Shown here piece by piece: positions 1-11,933 of a stretch of DNA of 64,000 nucleotides; position 1 is the stretch's first letter; the number at the start of each line of letters is the position of its first letter. The stretch is from Dryas octopetala (Eukaryota > Streptophyta > Magnoliopsida > Rosales > Rosaceae): assembly GCA_963921425.1 (NCBI GenBank), contig OY992832.1, forward strand, positions 32,507,475 through 32,571,474, read 5' to 3'. The notes beneath the pieces are model-generated. The model searched no databases. It had not been told where the DNA came from and saw only the letters and a list, made by a program, of their open reading frames with translations. The translations under genes were made by a program, and so were the position numbers.

Positions 1-1174
1 GACATACAAGTTTCAAGCAGAAAACCTCTCATATAACAAAAATTAGAGTTGTAGGGACATAATCTCTGTGATGCAAAGATCAGATAATCATGTGAAATAA
101 TCAATCATCTATGAATAGAAAAATATATTAAAAAGAAAGACCAAGAGATTCATGATTCGACTATAAGAACAAATTAAATTTGCAGTGGCATAACAAAGAG
201 AGAATCACCACTAGAATGGGTCATTGAAAGCATTTAGATCCAACCAGAGAGGGTAAACAAAACTCTCTTGTTGATTGCAACCCAAATGCAGAACTGAACT
301 TAAATGTCTAAAATATCTCTCGCAATACGAGTTACACCAAGATTCTCTTATGAAAATGCTCTCTCACTTGATGAGGGAGGAGGAGCCAGTCCACCTTTTG
401 GCTCACTCTCTTGGCTTCCAAGGGTAGGCTGTTAGTTATCAAGGGCTATGTTATTAACAACACTCTAGAACTCACAATGAAAATTTAGTTTTATTGCACA
501 TCAAGAACCAATGTACATAACAAAAAATCTAGGACCCTTGAGCACTTGCTATTTCATTGTTATCCAGGAAACCTCATCGGTGAGAGACTTCATCGATAGG
601 AGGATTAACACACAAACTGCATGCTTCCATTTTTTGTACTTGAGATTGATCCCCTTGACCTTCCTCTAATTGCAATACCTCACTTATGACAATTCATGCA
701 AGACCATCAAATTCCTACCATGTTATTGTCATGATGCATGTTTCAATCACTTTGGTAGACTAAGATATTGTACTGTTTAAAGAACTTTAGAAAATTCCGA
801 AATTGCTTTTCTGACAGACATCTTTCCACCTTACGGTCCTTTCATATTCTTTATACGCTTTTGATAATCAAACCACCTAGTATTACATCTTAGAATATTC
901 AAGGATGATGTTTCTATTTATCACCAATTGCATCAACAGTTCTGCAACTTCAGCTCCAGTCCTTAAGTTTCCTATTCAAGAAGAAAATATGCCTATATTT
1001 AACAAAGAAACAGTAAGGCTAGTTATTGTAGGTTGAACAAATGCAATCTTATAGTAATGCATTTAGAACATACATTCCCATTCAAGCATGACAAGAGTTG
1101 TAATTTCTTATGGATACTTAATAATAATCTTAGCTCTTAAATACAATGCAAGGTTACAAGATAAAGAAATTGAC
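1..1174. other. Noncoding DNA, presumably BIO2 intron 2
   Basis: Lies downstream (in gene order) of BIO2 exon 2, whose end has a clear GT donor at 1174-1173. I searched the minus strand for the next expected BIO2 coding stretch, the part after the radical-SAM cysteines, and found none. The rest of the gene should therefore lie beyond base 1. The DNA is AT-rich with no convincing ORF. It is either a long intron or an intron enlarged by an insertion; I cannot tell which. Confidence 0.5.
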
Positions 1175-2344
1175 CTTTTTTGCTGCCTGTATAACATCCT
1201 CTTTTGTCATAAGCTTCTGTGCCTTTAGTCCTGTGTCATACCTGGAGGATTGAGGACAATATGAACAATCCTCGCTACACCCACCAGTCTTGATAGAGAG
1301 GAGAGTACACTGCTGCACTTCCCTAAAGTTATGAGCTTTTCTGTGAACTTGAGCCTGAAAAAGCATGAGATTGACGTTTATAATATGGCGGTGATATAAT
1401 GAAATAAAAAAAGAATTCAAGACAGAATCTGAAGAAATAAAAAAAGAATTGCTTACAATATAAATATAATTTAAAACCACTCCACACATTGAACAGTGTA
1501 ATACTGCTTCCATACGAAGGAGAGGAACTTCTCAGATTTAACAGTAATATTGCAAGCATATCAAGGACAAGAGTTTCAAAGTAAACTAGAGCAAAGGTTA
1601 TGGTGACTGAACACTTGGCATGCTCACAAAGTCTTATTGAAACACAGGCCAAAGGCATTACCAAGTTCGTCGAAAATTAGAGTAAGCAAAACCTATGAAC
1701 TAAAACAAAAAAAATTTATGTACCCATAAACTAACAACGCATTATGAAAATGAAAAATGCATACATGCCATAAAAATGCGTTATTTAATCAAACAAGAAA
1801 TTCTACTACACCGCAAATAGTATGTGACCCAATTTGGCCACGAAGAAACCAATACCGTTAGGTCTAATCGGCTCAGTTGGGCCTTATTTATACAAATGCA
1901 AGTCTAAGTTGAGCTGAACTAGTCATATAACTGCACAAAGTGTACAACTTGAATTTTTTTTTTTTTCTATTTCTTTTAAATTTGTTAATGACTTTCAGTT
2001 TTCTTAGCAACAAACATAAAAGAAAATGTAATGGAATATGACCATCAGCATCATTTTCCAGGCAATCAAACAGTGCATAGCAAGAGTTTTCCAAATGAAA
2101 GAAAAAGTAAGATAAAGAGAGAAAGAGGGGGGGCACTGACTCCATGGAAAAGGAGATCGAGAACAGGAGAGGCATAGACTTGCTTGATCTCGTCACGGGT
2201 CCAGTCATTTCGAGGACCTTCTCTGATGGTTCTCTCAGCTTGAATTGCAGCTGCAGATGATAAAGAGCTATAAAATGAAGAATGCAAAACAACCACCGAC
2301 GACCGTCTTGGCTGCCCACGCAATACGGACCTAATGGGAAACAT
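1175..2344 (-). CDS. BIO2: Biotin synthase, first two exons (partial gene)
   Basis: Biotin synthase is the mitochondrial radical-SAM enzyme that inserts sulfur into dethiobiotin, the last step of biotin synthesis. Exon 1 (2141-2344, 68 codons) starts at ATG 2344 (MFPIRSVL) with an Arg/Ser-rich leader that fits a mitochondrial presequence, then the conserved [12 protein letters not shown]. It ends at a GT donor. Exon 2 (1175-1354, 60 codons) follows an AG acceptor, opens with [10 protein letters not shown] and carries the 4Fe-4S/SAM motif CSEDCSYC. Both exons are multiples of three, so the frame is kept. The match to Arabidopsis BIO2 as I recall it is close. The remaining exons (TIM barrel, 2Fe-2S ligands) are outside the window. 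No sign of decay in the part seen. Confidence 0.93.
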
Positions 2345-2545
2345 CTCTTCACTGTTTTCCTTTTTTATTCTTGTCGGCAAAAACCAAAACCAAGCTTTTT
2401 CCGGGAAGATGCAGAGAGAGAGAGAGAGAGGCTGGGCGGAGAAAGAGAGACAGAACAAGAGTGCAAGAGTGAAATGCCAAACAACTAACAAAAAAAGGAC
2501 AAAACTCAAGTACTCAACTAATATATTAGGTGTTGTGACTTAAAA
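2345..2545 (-). promoter_or_regulatory. BIO2 5' leader and proximal promoter region
   Basis: DNA just upstream of the BIO2 start codon. It holds a short GA run (about 2410-2430 on the plus strand, CT-rich on the gene strand), a common feature of plant 5' leaders. The transcription start cannot be placed from sequence alone. Confidence 0.35.
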
Positions 2546-2554
2546 AAAAAAAGA

Positions 2555-3480
2555 GTAAATTGGTCAAAAAAAAAAAAAAAGAGTAAATTATATTTCGTTT
2601 TTCAACTTGATACATTAATTTTAAAAAGTTGTATTTTTATATCTTAACTTTTATTTCATATCAATTTTATACCTCGTTACATTTTCCGTTGAAACTGCCA
2701 TTATCTATTAATGTGACAGTGACGTGGCATACACTAACGCACCTATAAGCATGACATGGCTTCTAATAAGTAATAATAGCCACATGGATGTAAAGTAATA
2801 AAAAATCAATAAAAATTTAAAAAATAAATTTAAAATTTAAAAAAAAATTAAAACTTATAAAAATAAAGAAAAAGAATCAAATAATTTTTTTTTTTTTTTA
2901 AAAGAGCTAGCCCCCAGCAACCCCTCCTCCCTCGTCCAAGCATTCAAGTCCATCCCCATCTCTCTCTCAATGGTAGATTTGATCCACCCCTAAGAGAATT
3001 GACTCGACGACGTTGTGGCAAGAGCCTCAAATGGTACCACCAGTGTCGCCGATGGATGGGGACCGTCGTTCTAGAAAATGGCAGAGACGGTGTCAGGTCG
3101 TGCGCGTGTTGTGGGTTTATGGGTGTCTGGCGGCCGTCGTAGTATTTAGGTCATACAGATCTGGCTTTCCAAGTTCATTGGCTTTTCCAGTGTGGTCGGT
3201 GGAGCGATGGTGACTATTAGGGCAGAGGAGGGCGTTTGGGTCGCTGGTGGTGCTGTGCATCCGCCGGTGTCTGTAGACCAATGGTCTTTTTGCGGCTTGG
3301 AATAACACTTGGAGATCGTTGCTGCCATTGGTCGTGTCGTGTGGAACAACCGCAGCCAGCAGAGGTACGACGACGGTAATGAAGAGATGGCTGTGAATTT
3401 GCATCTGCCATGACATTCTTAGGTGTCATCTTTCATCTGTTTGTGGGGGGAGTTCATTCGTTGTTCTTGGTTCTTGGTTC
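2555..3480. mobile_element. Half of a long-TIR element (Mutator-like), no partner end found
   Basis: Starts with the layout seen in several elements here: a stretch about taking loss-of-frame AT-rich sequence with 'tcaacttga' type words, a 'gtgacgtggca' block near 2715, an A/T-rich spacer with runs of A and T, then a CT/GC-rich core from 2910 to about 3430. No matching inverted end was found on the right, so it looks decayed or one-sided. ORFs inside the GC-rich core resemble nothing I recognise. Confidence 0.35.
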
Positions 3481-3589
3481 TTTTTATTTTATTTTTTATT
3501 TATGTTTATTAGCTTTTTAGTTTCTTTTATTTTAAAGATAAAATTCTCTTTTAAGAGAATATTTAGAGATATGGTTCTTTATTCTTAGA

Positions 3590-4200
3590 GGTTTAAATTT
3601 GAGGTTTAAATTTGAACAAATTACATGGAGGTATTTCAAGTATATACTTCATTTCAATTAAGTACTTTAATAAAAAAAAATTGCTCAGAAGTACCTCAAC
3701 TATCATTTTTGACACCCGCATACCTCCGTCAACTATTCCATCTAGGAGCCGTTAACCTCCTACGTGGCATACTAACAAGAACAAAATCAAACTTCCGTTA
3801 AAATTGTCAGTTGAGTTTTATGCATTTTATCTTAGAGTTATAGAAATCTAACATGTTACTCATCAAATAGAGCTGTGAATGTTAGTATGAATCAAGATAC
3901 AAAAAATTTTTAACTGAAGTTTGATTTTTTCCTTATTAGACTCAAAAGATTAATTTAGAAACTGAATTGGGACAAATTAGAGTTCAAGTACTGAATTGAG
4001 ACATGAATCAAAACTCAAAGACGAAAATTGAAAAAATCAAATATTAATTGATAATTAACCACACGAAAAGGCTCAAATATATATATATATATATATTGTA
4101 CTTTTCAACTTAATTTCCTGATATTCATTCTTTCAATTTATAAATATGGTTTGACAAAATTAATATTTACTTACGGGGTGAGTGGTGACGGCAGATGTGA
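3590..4200. other. Intergenic, with a second MULE-like end fragment
   Basis: About 3610-3790 again has the layout of a long terminal repeat end ('acctcaacta', 'cctccgtcaacta', 'cctacgtggcat'), without a visible partner. A TA run lies at 4078-4096. Nothing coding was seen up to the PPR stop codon at 4218. Confidence 0.3.
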
Positions 4201-4217
4201 AGAAAGATGAGCTCCTC

Positions 4218-6182
4218 TTAGAGTACCTCATCTCCCACATTTGTGGTAGGAGCTTCTAGACCTTGTAGCAGTCCATAAATCTCAGCAGCCTGAAGATGAG
4301 ATCTGTCCCCGACAAAAAATACATGATTCCTGCCCTTCACTTCAATTTGACTAAAACCAGGAACTTTCTTCACTTTGCTCTCCTTCATCTTCTTTCTTAC
4401 TTGAGCAAATTCATCCCACTTCCCATGTGCAGCATACACATTAGCTAAGAGTACATACCCCCCTGAGCTAGTTGGCTCTAACTCTAGTAGCTCCTTTCCT
4501 ATACAATTTGCCATTCTAACATCTCCATGCAACCTAAATGCACCAAGCAATGCCCCTAAAACAGCAGCATCCTGCTCACAATTCGCAGGCATTTTGCGTA
4601 CCACCTCTGTAGCCTCATCCACTAATCCTGCTCGCCCTAACATGTCTACAAGGCAGGAGTAGTGCTGGGCATTTGGTTCTAAATCACAAGCACGAGTCAT
4701 TGAATTAAAAAGCCTTTGCCCTTTGTTGACAAGACCAGCATGACTACAAGCTGATAAGACTCCAACAAAAGTAATCTCATCTGGCTTGGCTCCTGATCTT
4801 AGCATGTGTGCAAAGACCTGCAATGCATGGTGACCATATCCATGAGTTGAATATGCTAATATCATTGCATTCCATGATACCGCATCCTTAGCCCCAAGAC
4901 CCTCAAAAACAAGCCTAGCAGAGGTAACATCCCCATTTCTGGAATACATAGTAACAAGACCATTCGTAACTAATGTATTATGCTCAAACCCATGAGATAT
5001 GACCAGTGCATGAGCTTGCATGAGCTCCATCATGCCCTCACATGAGCTCAGTACGCTAGTGAAGGTAGTTCCATTGGGCCTAAAGCAAAATCGAAGCATG
5101 AGAATTAGGTGCTTTAGGGCTTCGCCCTTGCACCCACTTTTGGCATAACCATCAATCATCACGTTCCAAGTAACAATATTCCTTTCCTGCATCAAACTGA
5201 ATAGCTCACGAGCTTCTGCCATGAGGCCTTGGTCACCGTAAGATGTGATCATAGCATTCCACGCAGCTACATCTTTGTTAGGCATCCGATCAAAGTACTC
5301 CCTTGCAAGTTGAGTCATCTTGTTATGTGCCAGACCTGTAACCATAGTTGTCCAAGATATTGTGTTCTTCTGCAGCATTGAATTGAAGAGTTCAATGGCT
5401 TCACTTACTCTATTTGCGTCAAGATAACCTGAGATGATGATATTCCAAGAATATAGGTTCCGTTGTGGCATATTATTGAAGAAATGAATTGCCTCATCCA
5501 ATCGATCATTCTCAACAAAAGCTTTGATCATGATGGTCCACGAAACAGTGTTCCTTTCAGTTTCAGGCATAAGGTTGAAAACATGGTGAGCTTCATCAAT
5601 CATGTTGTTGCGAGCATAACCCAGAATCACAGTAGTCCAGGAGACCACATTTTTGACAGGCATATTATCAAAAAGGCGGCGAGCCTCCTCAACTTGTCCG
5701 CAACTGAAATAGCCAGAGATCAAACTGGTCCAAGAATACACATTTCTGTTTTCCATGTGATCAAAAACGTTTCGAGCCTTGTCTATGAGGCCGGCCTTGA
5801 CGTAGCCATTAATCATTGCAGATTCAGCAACAATACTAGTTGTGGGCATGGTTTGAAAGAGCCTCTCTGCATTGGGAAGATCATGGTTCTTTAAGTAAAT
5901 GTTGATCATGGAAGCATAAGAGACAGCGTCCGGTTGAGGCATTTGGTCGAACAGATTCCTTGCTTCTTTGACTTTGCCGTAGCGGCCGAGATTTACTATA
6001 TCACAGTTTGAGCTATATACGTTGTTAGCATCAACTATATTGGACAGGGTTGGACTCAGACAAGCTTTAAGCCATTTCAAATATGGTTTTGGTTGAGGAG
6101 AAGCATTGAAATGTCGGATGGTTTGGAGCATGGCGGGAAGGTTTGAAAGATAGAGACGGCAGACAGAGGATGAATTGCACAT
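4218..6182 (-). CDS. PPR protein, PLS class with E domain
   Basis: Intronless 654-residue protein, start ATG at 6182. PLS-class pentatricopeptide proteins bind organellar RNA, mostly for C-to-U editing. After a leader of roughly 50 residues come about 13 tandem repeats of 31-36 residues with the typical N-V-x-S-W-T/N cores, such as RNVYSWTSLISGY, KNVVSWTTVILGY and KDVAAWNAMITSY. The region near residues 430-480 has the KPDEITFVGVLSACSHAGLV block. The C-terminus is an E/E+ segment (KVPGFSQIEVKGRNHVFF) and stops without a DYW deaminase domain. It resembles At4g02750-like proteins; I do not assign an ortholog. The frame is fully open, so it looks functional. The leader fits organelle targeting but does not choose between mitochondrion and plastid. 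Confidence 0.9.
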   Translation of the reverse strand: MCNSSSVCRLYLSNLPAMLQTIRHFNASPQPKPYLKWLKACLSPTLSNIVDANNVYSSNCDIVNLGRYGKVKEARNLFDQMPQPDAVSYASMINIYLKNHDLPNAERLFQTMPTTSIVAESAMINGYVKAGLIDKARNVFDHMENRNVYSWTSLISGYFSCGQVEEARRLFDNMPVKNVVSWTTVILGYARNNMIDEAHHVFNLMPETERNTVSWTIMIKAFVENDRLDEAIHFFNNMPQRNLYSWNIIISGYLDANRVSEAIELFNSMLQKNTISWTTMVTGLAHNKMTQLAREYFDRMPNKDVAAWNAMITSYGDQGLMAEARELFSLMQERNIVTWNVMIDGYAKSGCKGEALKHLILMLRFCFRPNGTTFTSVLSSCEGMMELMQAHALVISHGFEHNTLVTNGLVTMYSRNGDVTSARLVFEGLGAKDAVSWNAMILAYSTHGYGHHALQVFAHMLRSGAKPDEITFVGVLSACSHAGLVNKGQRLFNSMTRACDLEPNAQHYSCLVDMLGRAGLVDEATEVVRKMPANCEQDAAVLGALLGAFRLHGDVRMANCIGKELLELEPTSSGGYVLLANVYAAHGKWDEFAQVRKKMKESKVKKVPGFSQIEVKGRNHVFFVGDRSHLQAAEIYGLLQGLEAPTTNVGDEVL

Positions 6183-7150
6183 GATGTTGTTGTTTTTCTG
6201 GATTCAAATCCTCTTTAAAGTGGGTCGGGTCTGGTTCCAAAATGGCAAAACCCAACGTGGCAGGCATTAGCAATCATGTGAAGTTGGTCCCCAATATCCC
6301 TAAGACAGATGCATTTTAATGAGAAGGTAATCCAAGCAACCTTATTGGCCTTAGCTGGGTACTTTCAATTCATGAAATGCTTCCTGCTGTTGCGCAAGGA
6401 GCTATTGGAAATTTGGAATTGCGTGCTGAAGCAATGACAATAAAATGGTGTGTTTTAATCTTCTCTTTGACTTTGCTGGATATGCTCACTGCCTCACTTA
6501 GTCACTTCACTCACTTTCATTACCTAACTAAAAATAACCTTAAACTTGTCGGAAGGTTATAGTGAGACTCGAAAAATAATAGAGAAACCAGAGGAAATAA
6601 TACTAGAATTTACTAGACAAATCAGTCATACGATAAGCTTAGCTTGTTTTTTGATTCATGTCTTGAGTTTATTTAACACCCAAAATTTTGTGACTCTCTT
6701 TCTCTCGTATGATAGGAAATGGTTAATTGTTGATTTATACCTTTTAGGGTTTAGGATTTACAAATATTAAAATGAGTACAAAATAAATCAATAAAAATTT
6801 TCAAAATAACAAATTTTTCAATACATTTTTTTCATAATTCCATTTTAATCAATATTAACCAAAATCGAAAGATAATTACAATAGATCATTAAACATATAC
6901 TATCATGCAAATTCAGATTTGTATTTAACTATCTCGCAACAAAACGACTTAAGATTTGGGTTTTAGGTTTTGGGCAGAACCCCAATTCGAAATCCTAAAC
7001 CAAATCAAGGGTGACTTGGAATTTCACGCCCAAAATGCATAATATCAAGAAGTGGATTGAGCCTATTAACTAAAGTTGAATAAAATTTTAAAACTCATTG
7101 AGGGAAAACAAAATCCACATTGACTATTATGTAATATTAAAATATTTTAG
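6183..7150. other. Intergenic DNA between the PPR gene and a transposon cluster
   Basis: Holds the PPR promoter side (first few hundred bases) and then AT-rich DNA. Short ORFs at 6377-6770 have no recognisable content. No repeat pair was found. Confidence 0.4.
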
Positions 7151-7159
7151 TGGGCCTCG

Positions 7160-7745
7160 TATTATTTTTTGGGTTAATTAAAAAAATATACATCAACTAT
7201 ACCTCGTTTTTCAACTTCATACCTAATGTTAAAAAACTTTCATTAAAGTACACCAACTACAAAATCGTATCAACAAGCTACCGCCGTTAGTCGGATGACG
7301 TGACACATTGACTTGACTTTTAAAAATAATCATTGGACAAAAAATAATAAAAAATTATATAAAAATTATATAAAAATACAAAAATATATTAAATAAAAAA
7401 AGAAGAAAAAAAAAAAAGATCCCAGCAACCCCAAAACTCCTCCGCCCCCCCCCCCCCAAACCCAACACCCTCCACCAACCTCCCTCCCTTTTCCGACCAT
7501 CCCCGCAGAACAATGTCACCGGAACCACCCTAGCAAACCGTTTATAGGGCCCCGCCATTCCCGTCCCCAACCAACGAGACAACGCAACCTCATCACCACC
7601 AAAACCTCCACCATCTAATCCTCGCCCATCAATGTTATTGATGGACCAACATGCCATCGCTATCTACCTCTCCTTCTCCATCGTCCTATACCTCCTTATC
7701 ACCCTCACAAATCGCTTGGGTTGACCCGTCCCCCTTGGACCCTCT
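7160..7745. mobile_element. Left half of a long-TIR element with CT-rich core
   Basis: The same layout as the element at 2555: an end region with 'caactatacctcg' and 'ggatgacgtgacac' (about 7180-7310), an A/T-rich spacer (7330-7420), then a C-rich core (7420-7740). A mirror-image right end is not visible. Likely a decayed MULE-like element. Confidence 0.35.
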
Positions 7746-7867
7746 CCAAGTTTCAATAAAAAGCAAAACCTAGAAAAAGAAAATAACAAGCAAATGGATG
7801 GATCTAAAGGCTGAAGCTACAAAAATGATCAAATTCCTAGAAGTAGATCTAAAGAATGAAGCTAAAG

Positions 7868-8664
7868 CTACTGCCGGGCCCTAAAGGGGGGCACCGAGTG
7901 CGACCGCCTAGGGCCTATCTTCAAAGGGGGCCCACAAATTTTTTTAATATTATATATATTTATTTAAAAAAAATTTCTGCTGTAAAAAATAAAAGAAAAG
8001 CAAAGCTATAAGCCTACGTGCCTACAGAGGCCCAAATGGCCAAATCCAATATGAGTAGAAAGAACTACATGGAGGCCCAATGTTAATAATCAAATGATTC
8101 AATTAATGTGATTCAAATTTCAAAAATCAAAAGTCTAAAAACTTTAAACTTACGCATGTCCCTTCATCCTTCTCTTTACTCAAAGAAAGCGGAAGCTTTA
8201 CAATCCTTCCTCCTTAGTGATAATGTTCTTGCTTCATTAAATAATAGATTTGAACAGTTGAAAATATATGAAAGTATTTTTGGGTTCTTATTTAATTTAA
8301 AGAAGTTAACTGAATTAGATGATAATGAATTAAAAAATTGTTGTGTTAACTAAATTGGATGGTTGGATTTTATTGAAGCTAGTGTGATGTGGCTAATGGA
8401 AAGAGTGTGATGTTGCTGCTATTTTTCTTTGGTCAATTTGTCATAGACTCATAGCTAATTTGAAACTATTATTGATGATTTTGTTTCTAGAAATGTTAGA
8501 AGAAGACCTTTTGTTAATGAAAGTATTATAATGCATTGATTCCAAATTGTCTGTTGTCAATTGTCAATTGTTTTACAAAAGTTTTTTTTTTTTTCTACGA
8601 CTAAAATTAGGGGCCTAATTTAAATTGTTGCCCCTAGGCCTTCCAAAAGTCAGGACCGGCCTTG
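7868..8664 (+). mobile_element. Deleted hAT transposon with a transposase scrap
   Basis: The ends are imperfect inverted repeats: the left reads about ctgccgggccctaaagg and the right, read in reverse, ccggtcctgacttttgg. Both are followed by a 'cctaggg' block about 30 bases in. Inside, 8108-8353 encodes SLNNRFEQLKIYESIFGF, which I recognise as part of the C-terminal region of plant TTF-zinc-finger/hAT transposases. Most of the transposase is missing. The flanks (7790-7867 and 8665-8820) match one continuous stretch at about 14130-14400, which lacks this insert, so the insertion is younger than that duplication. The TSD is unclear. Confidence 0.7.
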
Positions 8665-8829
8665 GTTGAAGCAAACAAAAGAGAAATCAAATCATATTTT
8701 TTCATGGTCCATGAAAAATAATATAGCACCCTTTTTTTTCTTGGAAAAGAAGAGCAAATGCAATTGCATCAAATCATATCATTGTGATAAATAGGTTTAA
8801 AGTAGCTCCCTGTGGGGTGATGGTTGAAT

Positions 8830-9540
8830 TGTCTCCAAGTGGGAGATTGTTGAGGTGTGGAGCCAATTTCAAAGAGGTTTTGATGTTTTTTGGCAAGTGC
8901 AATTTATCCAAGAATATTTAGGAATTAGGATTAATCAACTATGAAATGCAGCAAGGTTTTGTGGGATCGATCTCACAAAGAGGAGTGTTCTAGTAGAAAG
9001 TGAAAGTGGGATCAATCCCACTTTTTCTGGGATCGATCCCATGTCGCAACCCCTGTTTTTCTGATGTGTTTTTGACCTCCAAATGTTCCCATTTTGCTCC
9101 AATATAAGCCTTAAGTCCTATGAGGTATAAATAGAAACTTATGGGCATTCTAAACCCAACTTTTCAAAGAAAGAGATAGTAAAAAGAGAAAGGAGAGAAA
9201 AAGGGAAACACTTTGAGAGATTTTGCGTGAGAAATCTTGTAATCCCTAAGAGTTAGTGAGTGAGAGATAAACTTGTGGACTCTTAAATTTGAGGATTCTT
9301 CCTCTTGTTCTTCTTCATCTATAGTGGAACCCTAGCAACCCTGTGGACGTAACTCGTTTGGTCACATTGGCTGGGTGAACCACGCTAAATTTGGTGTATT
9401 CTTTCTTTTGCTTGCTTCTTGGGTAGTGCTATTGATTTGGGTTTGATTGCTCTTGACCTAGAATATTTGGAATTTGTTGGCATTATTAGATTTCTTGGTT
9501 GTTGTCTATTGATGCTTGCACTTGTTATTGGCTATGGATT
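8830..9540 (+). mobile_element. Fossil Copia-type 3' end (polypurine tract plus LTR)
   Basis: At 8837-8849 a typical Copia polypurine tract (caagtgggagattg) runs straight into TGTTGAGGTG, the usual start of a Copia LTR. The following 600-700 bases have LTR features: a TATA-like 'tataaata' near 9127, purine-rich leader and 'gtgaaccacgcta' near 9380. No internal coding region or second LTR was found, so this is a broken remnant. The right end is approximate. Confidence 0.55.
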
Positions 9541-9610
9541 AGGAACTAAAATCCCTTAAATATGCCTCCAATAAAGTCCATTGTTGTTTTTTTATTTGGC
9601 TCAAGTATTA

Positions 9611-9807
9611 GGGTAATGCTAGAGGGACCATGTTATTATACCATATTTGTGGTACCACATGATCTGACTTCTTATCCACCCTTAATCTAGAGAGAGAGAG
9701 AGGGGAAGAGATCAAAGATGGCTAGTAAGCCATATCATATGGTATCACAGCCACATCATATGGTATCACAAATGTGGTGTAATGACATGGTCCTCCTAGC
9801 ATTACCC
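9611..9807. mobile_element. MITE with 9-bp TSD, Mutator-type
   Basis: A 197-bp element. The ends GGGTAATGCTAG and CTAGCATTACCC are perfect inverted repeats, and similarity continues inward for about 50 bases. It is flanked by caagtatta (9602-9610) and caaatatta (9808-9816), a 9-bp TSD with one mismatch, which points to the Mutator superfamily. No coding capacity. A relative with a 10-bp TSD is at 47721-47913. Confidence 0.8.
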
Positions 9808-9839
9808 CAAATATTATCATGTCATCTATAGTATTACGT

Positions 9840-10690
9840 ACATGAACGTCACATTACCACATGGAACGTTTTTCAACCCAAGTTACTAGCTGCAACTTAT
9901 TGTTGTGCCGCTTTACCATTTCTCATAAATCCAGTCAACCAATTTGTTAGTTTTGATGACATGGCCACATTGGCCTATTTTTTGCTTATGTAAAATGCCA
10001 CGTGGATAAAAATAACAAAAAAGTTATTTGAAAATTCAAATATTATATAAAAATTTAATTAGAAAATAAAAAATAAAATTTCAAACCCCAACACCACACT
10101 CTCCTCCCTCCTCCCTCCTCTCCCCTCTCCCCTCTCCCCCTTCCCGTCTCTCTCTCCTCTCCTACATTTTCTCTCTACATCTCTCTCTTCCTCGAATTTG
10201 AAAAAAATTATTGTATATAACTATAATATCACGTGACATAATGACATGATGTTATCAATCCATCGAATTTGAATCCTTTCATAAGCTAGCTAATCTCCTC
10301 AACAACCAGCACAATTGGCGGTTTGAGGTCCAACTCAGACTCAATTTGCTCAGCACACTACTGGAATGATATATTATCTCTTTAAAATCACATCCATCTT
10401 GTTTATTAAAAAAGAAAAAAAAATTCAATGTCATTTTCTTTTTAAACGAGATTCAGAACCCAAATGTAAAATGCATGCAAGTAAAGTGAAAAAAAATCAT
10501 TCCCAAATATCATAAATTCTCCATGTAACTTGATAAAAAGAACCAACCCAATTTTCCAACTGAAATAAATATTATTAAAAAAAAAAAACAGTTTCTAAGT
10601 CCACGCATGAAATGAATAGTTTAGGGTTTAAGAACATATAGCAATTCGTAGCCATAGTCAGAATTTAAATCTGAACAAGAAGACAAAAGA
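9840..10690. other. Intergenic with a one-sided MULE-like end
   Basis: About 9880-10200 shows the end-plus-spacer-plus-CT-rich-core layout ('gccacgtggata' at 9998, C/T-rich 10080-10195) without a right partner. 10200-10690 is plain AT-rich DNA. A roughly 30-base stretch at 10597-10626 (aagtccacgcatgaaatgaa) recurs at 11279-11308, just outside the MITE-like element between them. Confidence 0.35.
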
Positions 10691-10697
10691 AATTACA

Positions 10698-11264
10698 GAT
10701 TTAATCCACTTATTTATACCTAATTCAATTTTAATTTACGATCTTTTTTAAGTTTTGTTTTGGTCCACTAATTATTCTACTTGTTCAATAAAAGTCCTGA
10801 TTTGTTTTCTCAAATTTGGTCTGCCTTTTATCCTATCAAATCTCACCCAAATTTAGCAAACATATACTTGTTTTAAAGCTATACATCTTTTCTTTACAAC
10901 CATATAAAAATCATTTAAATTAGAGTTCTAAAACTTAAGATAATTGACCCCAAAGTAGGGTATTCGAAACTACTAATTTTTCCTAAAAAAAATTCAGATT
11001 TTTCAAACTTCACCCAACCTCAATTCTCTTAGATTCTAATACTCCAAATTGGTTCCTATGACTAAGAAATGATGAAATATAACTTATACTTCCATTATAA
11101 TTGAAGAAAATACAACCCAAATGATTTAAAGTCATAAACCCCAAAATTGAAATTTCAGAAATGACTTTTATTGAACAAGTGGAACAATTAGTGGACCAAA
11201 ACAAAACTTAAAAAAAATCGTAAACCAAAATTGAACTATGTATAAAATAAGTGTATAAATGTAC
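10698..11264. mobile_element. Non-autonomous element with about 110-bp inverted repeats
   Basis: The left end (10698-10810) and right end (11150-11264) are long inverted repeats sharing blocks such as aagttttgttttggtccact and 'acttgttcaataaaagtc' in mirror orientation. The core is AT-rich and noncoding. I could not see a clean TSD, so the superfamily is open; a MULE or similar TIR element is most likely. Confidence 0.7.
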
Positions 11265-11933
11265 CACAACACAAATTCTTAGTCCATGCACAAAATGAAT
11301 AGTTTATGCACACCCAACATTAACCCCCTGCAGTGTCATACTTATTCATTATACAAATCTTCTCCAAATGTGCATCTATAAATCTGCTAATTAAGAAACT
11401 CCTTGAGGATGAAGGAAGGCGGTGCCAGTGCATCAATTTGTATAACTTCCTCTTTATTACCAAATCAACAAAATCAACCATTATCCTGACTTTTCAAGTT
11501 TGTGATTACGTGCATATCTGAATTAGGTTGATAGAAATATAATAGTCTGCGTAAGTATATTTGTTTTGTATTCCCATCAGATAACCCACAATCTTCAGGC
11601 TTTCACCTCACAACTTGTATCAAATCACTCTTTAGTCCTTATTTATTTTCTAACAACAATACACAACACAAAGACCAGGAGTTGAACTAGAAAACTCAGT
11701 GTAAGCTATTATTATTATCTGAATTCTGGAAGATAATCAATACTCACTGCTTAGAGGACAACAACAATCAATAAATTGCACAATTTAGAATTTCCTAAAT
11801 AGCATACATTAAGAATTTACAGTAACATAGGAAAGTTAGCCAAATATTTCTTTTTCCCCCATTAATCTGTTGAAATTACGTATCAAATAAAATTTAGCTC
11901 AACAAATAAATAAGAATAAATGAAATTCTTACT
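11265..11933. other. SDHAF1 downstream flank
   Basis: AT-rich DNA after the SDHAF1 stop codon (gene on minus strand), presumably including its 3' UTR. No repeat or ORF worth naming. Confidence 0.4.

Noticed and set aside
1-1174. Further BIO2 exons
   Set aside because: None of the expected conserved blocks after the CSEDCSYC exon could be read on the minus strand here.
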